Of a stretch of DNA of 64,000 nt, positions 63,358 to 64,000 are shown piece after piece (position 1 is the first letter of the stretch; each line of letters starts with the position of its first letter). The notes under the pieces are model-generated. The model did not search any database. It saw only the letters and a program-made list of their open reading frames with translations, and was not told the origin of the DNA. The DNA comes from Flavihumibacter solisilvae (GTDB taxonomy: Bacteria; Bacteroidota; Bacteroidia; Chitinophagales; Chitinophagaceae), in assembly GCF_000814475.1 (NCBI RefSeq), contig NZ_JSVC01000027.1, positions 62,001 through 126,000 on the forward strand. The letters run 5' to 3'. A program made the translations under genes and the position numbers.

Positions 63358-63376
63358 CTTGATTCTTTTTATTCTG

Positions 63377-64000
63377 TTAGAGACCGATGTTCAGGTGAAA
63401 GAAAAACCGCTTCGCCATGGGGAAAGGGGTAAGGTCAACACCGCCTGTCAGCGCGCCACCGGCGTTCCCGGTATTGAAGTTGGAAACCTCCGGATCGTAG
63501 CCATAGTAATCTGTAATGGTCACCAGGTTCTGCCCCGACACGCCAAAGCGGATATTCTGGACGTGGTTGCCGAACATACTGGTGATCTTTGTTGAAGGAA
63601 CGGTATAGTATAATCCAAGCTCGCGAAGGCGGATATAGCTGGCGTCAAATACAAAATTTGAAACTATTGTCTCCTGCCTTTCTATACCAATCGGGTCTCC
63701 CGATTTACCAGTGTTGCTCCAGTCTTTCGTGGTGCCGCCTTCATCTTTTGTCAGCCTTGTCAGCGATGAATTATAACCACCCTGGCTGGTATGCCACAGC
63801 ATGCTCAACTCGAAATTTTTTGCAAGCCGCAGGTTGTTGCTCCAGCTAAGCTGGTAATCCGGCTGGTAATCTTTATACTGGATCAGCGTACCATCTTCAT
63901 CAAATCCCCACCAGGCCGTAGGTGAATAGCCCTGCTGGATCCTTTTTCTTCCATAGGCCCCAAACCCTGAACCGGCTACAAATGAAGGCGGAATAGTCAA
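63377..64000 (-). CDS. SusC/RagA family TonB-linked receptor, C-terminal part
   Basis: The frame is open to the right edge, so at least 207 C-terminal residues are present and the N-terminus is outside. The text has the standard SusC C-terminal pattern: ASYIRLRELGLYYTVP, RFGVSGQNLVTITDYYGYDPE and a final strand ending FHLNIGL. It is 19 bp upstream of the SusD gene on the same strand, the usual SusC-SusD order. Window cut-off is the only reason for the truncation. Confidence 0.92.
   Translation of the reverse strand: MTIPPSFVAGSGFGAYGRKRIQQGYSPTAWWGFDEDGTLIQYKDYQPDYQLSWSNNLRLAKNFELSMLWHTSQGGYNSSLTRLTKDEGGTTKDWSNTGKSGDPIGIERQETIVSNFVFDASYIRLRELGLYYTVPSTKITSMFGNHVQNIRFGVSGQNLVTITDYYGYDPEVSNFNTGNAGGALTGGVDLTPFPMAKRFFFHLNIGL

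Noticed and set aside
1-64000. Insertion sequences, prophage or integrative elements
   Set aside because: No transposase, integrase, phage structural gene, terminal inverted repeat or tRNA-associated direct repeat was seen. The polysaccharide locus is the only region with an accessory character.

Overview
The window reads as a chromosomal segment of a Bacteroidota bacterium, most likely of the Chitinophagaceae or a close relative. The evidence is a SusC/SusD pair, a PorT-type (type IX secretion) barrel next to ubiE, many lipoproteins and TonB-type proteins, Bacteroidota-type promoters (TTG about 19 nt before TAnnTTTG), and a complement of housekeeping proteins typical of the phylum. Base composition is mid-range and even. 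I see no rRNA, tRNA, insertion sequence, prophage or CRISPR array. Both edges cut a gene: dnaX at the left and a SusC-like receptor at the right.

Layout. 0-9.6 kb: dnaX end, ubiE-porT, rhomboid protease, an unknown lipoprotein, a glycosyltransferase fused to a degenerate HAD domain, the pyruvate dehydrogenase E2 subunit, ysxC and small genes. 9.7-16.6 kb: a tightly packed minus-strand operon containing a UbiA prenyltransferase, a type III polyketide synthase, a methyltransferase and an FAD oxidoreductase, flanked by two predicted outer-membrane barrels; this is the best candidate for an undescribed biosynthetic system. 16.7-22.6 kb: dihydroorotase, a MutS-like ATPase, an M1 peptidase and YifB/ComM. 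22.6-34.9 kb: a polysaccharide locus with two priming sugar-phosphate transferases, a flippase, two polymerase/ligase-like membrane proteins, a GT4, a WecG/TagA-type transferase, two GT2s and a large six-SLBB export protein. 35.4-43.9 kb: an ABC exporter, a TonB receptor with a small lipoprotein, a TPR histidine kinase with a LuxR-type regulator, and a thiolase. 44-64 kb: mostly housekeeping genes (pyrD, terC, rsmE, dnaB, pheT, zapA, rny, rplS, tatA, gatA, pabB, purA) with a lytic transglycosylase, a TlpA-like thioredoxin and the SusD/SusC pair.

How it fits together. The polyketide operon plausibly builds a methylated, oxidised and prenylated phenolic lipid or quinone. The polysaccharide genes form a Wzx/Wzy-type route: priming on undecaprenyl phosphate, extension by glycosyltransferases, flipping, polymerisation and export through the SLBB protein. 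The dnaB-pheT divergent gap carries three DnaA-box-like sites spaced exactly 21 bp apart, a candidate origin or DnaA-controlled region.

Start sites were moved inward from the longest possible frame where a signal peptide, family start or overlapping neighbour supported it. All functions are read from motifs and general family knowledge; no database search was run.
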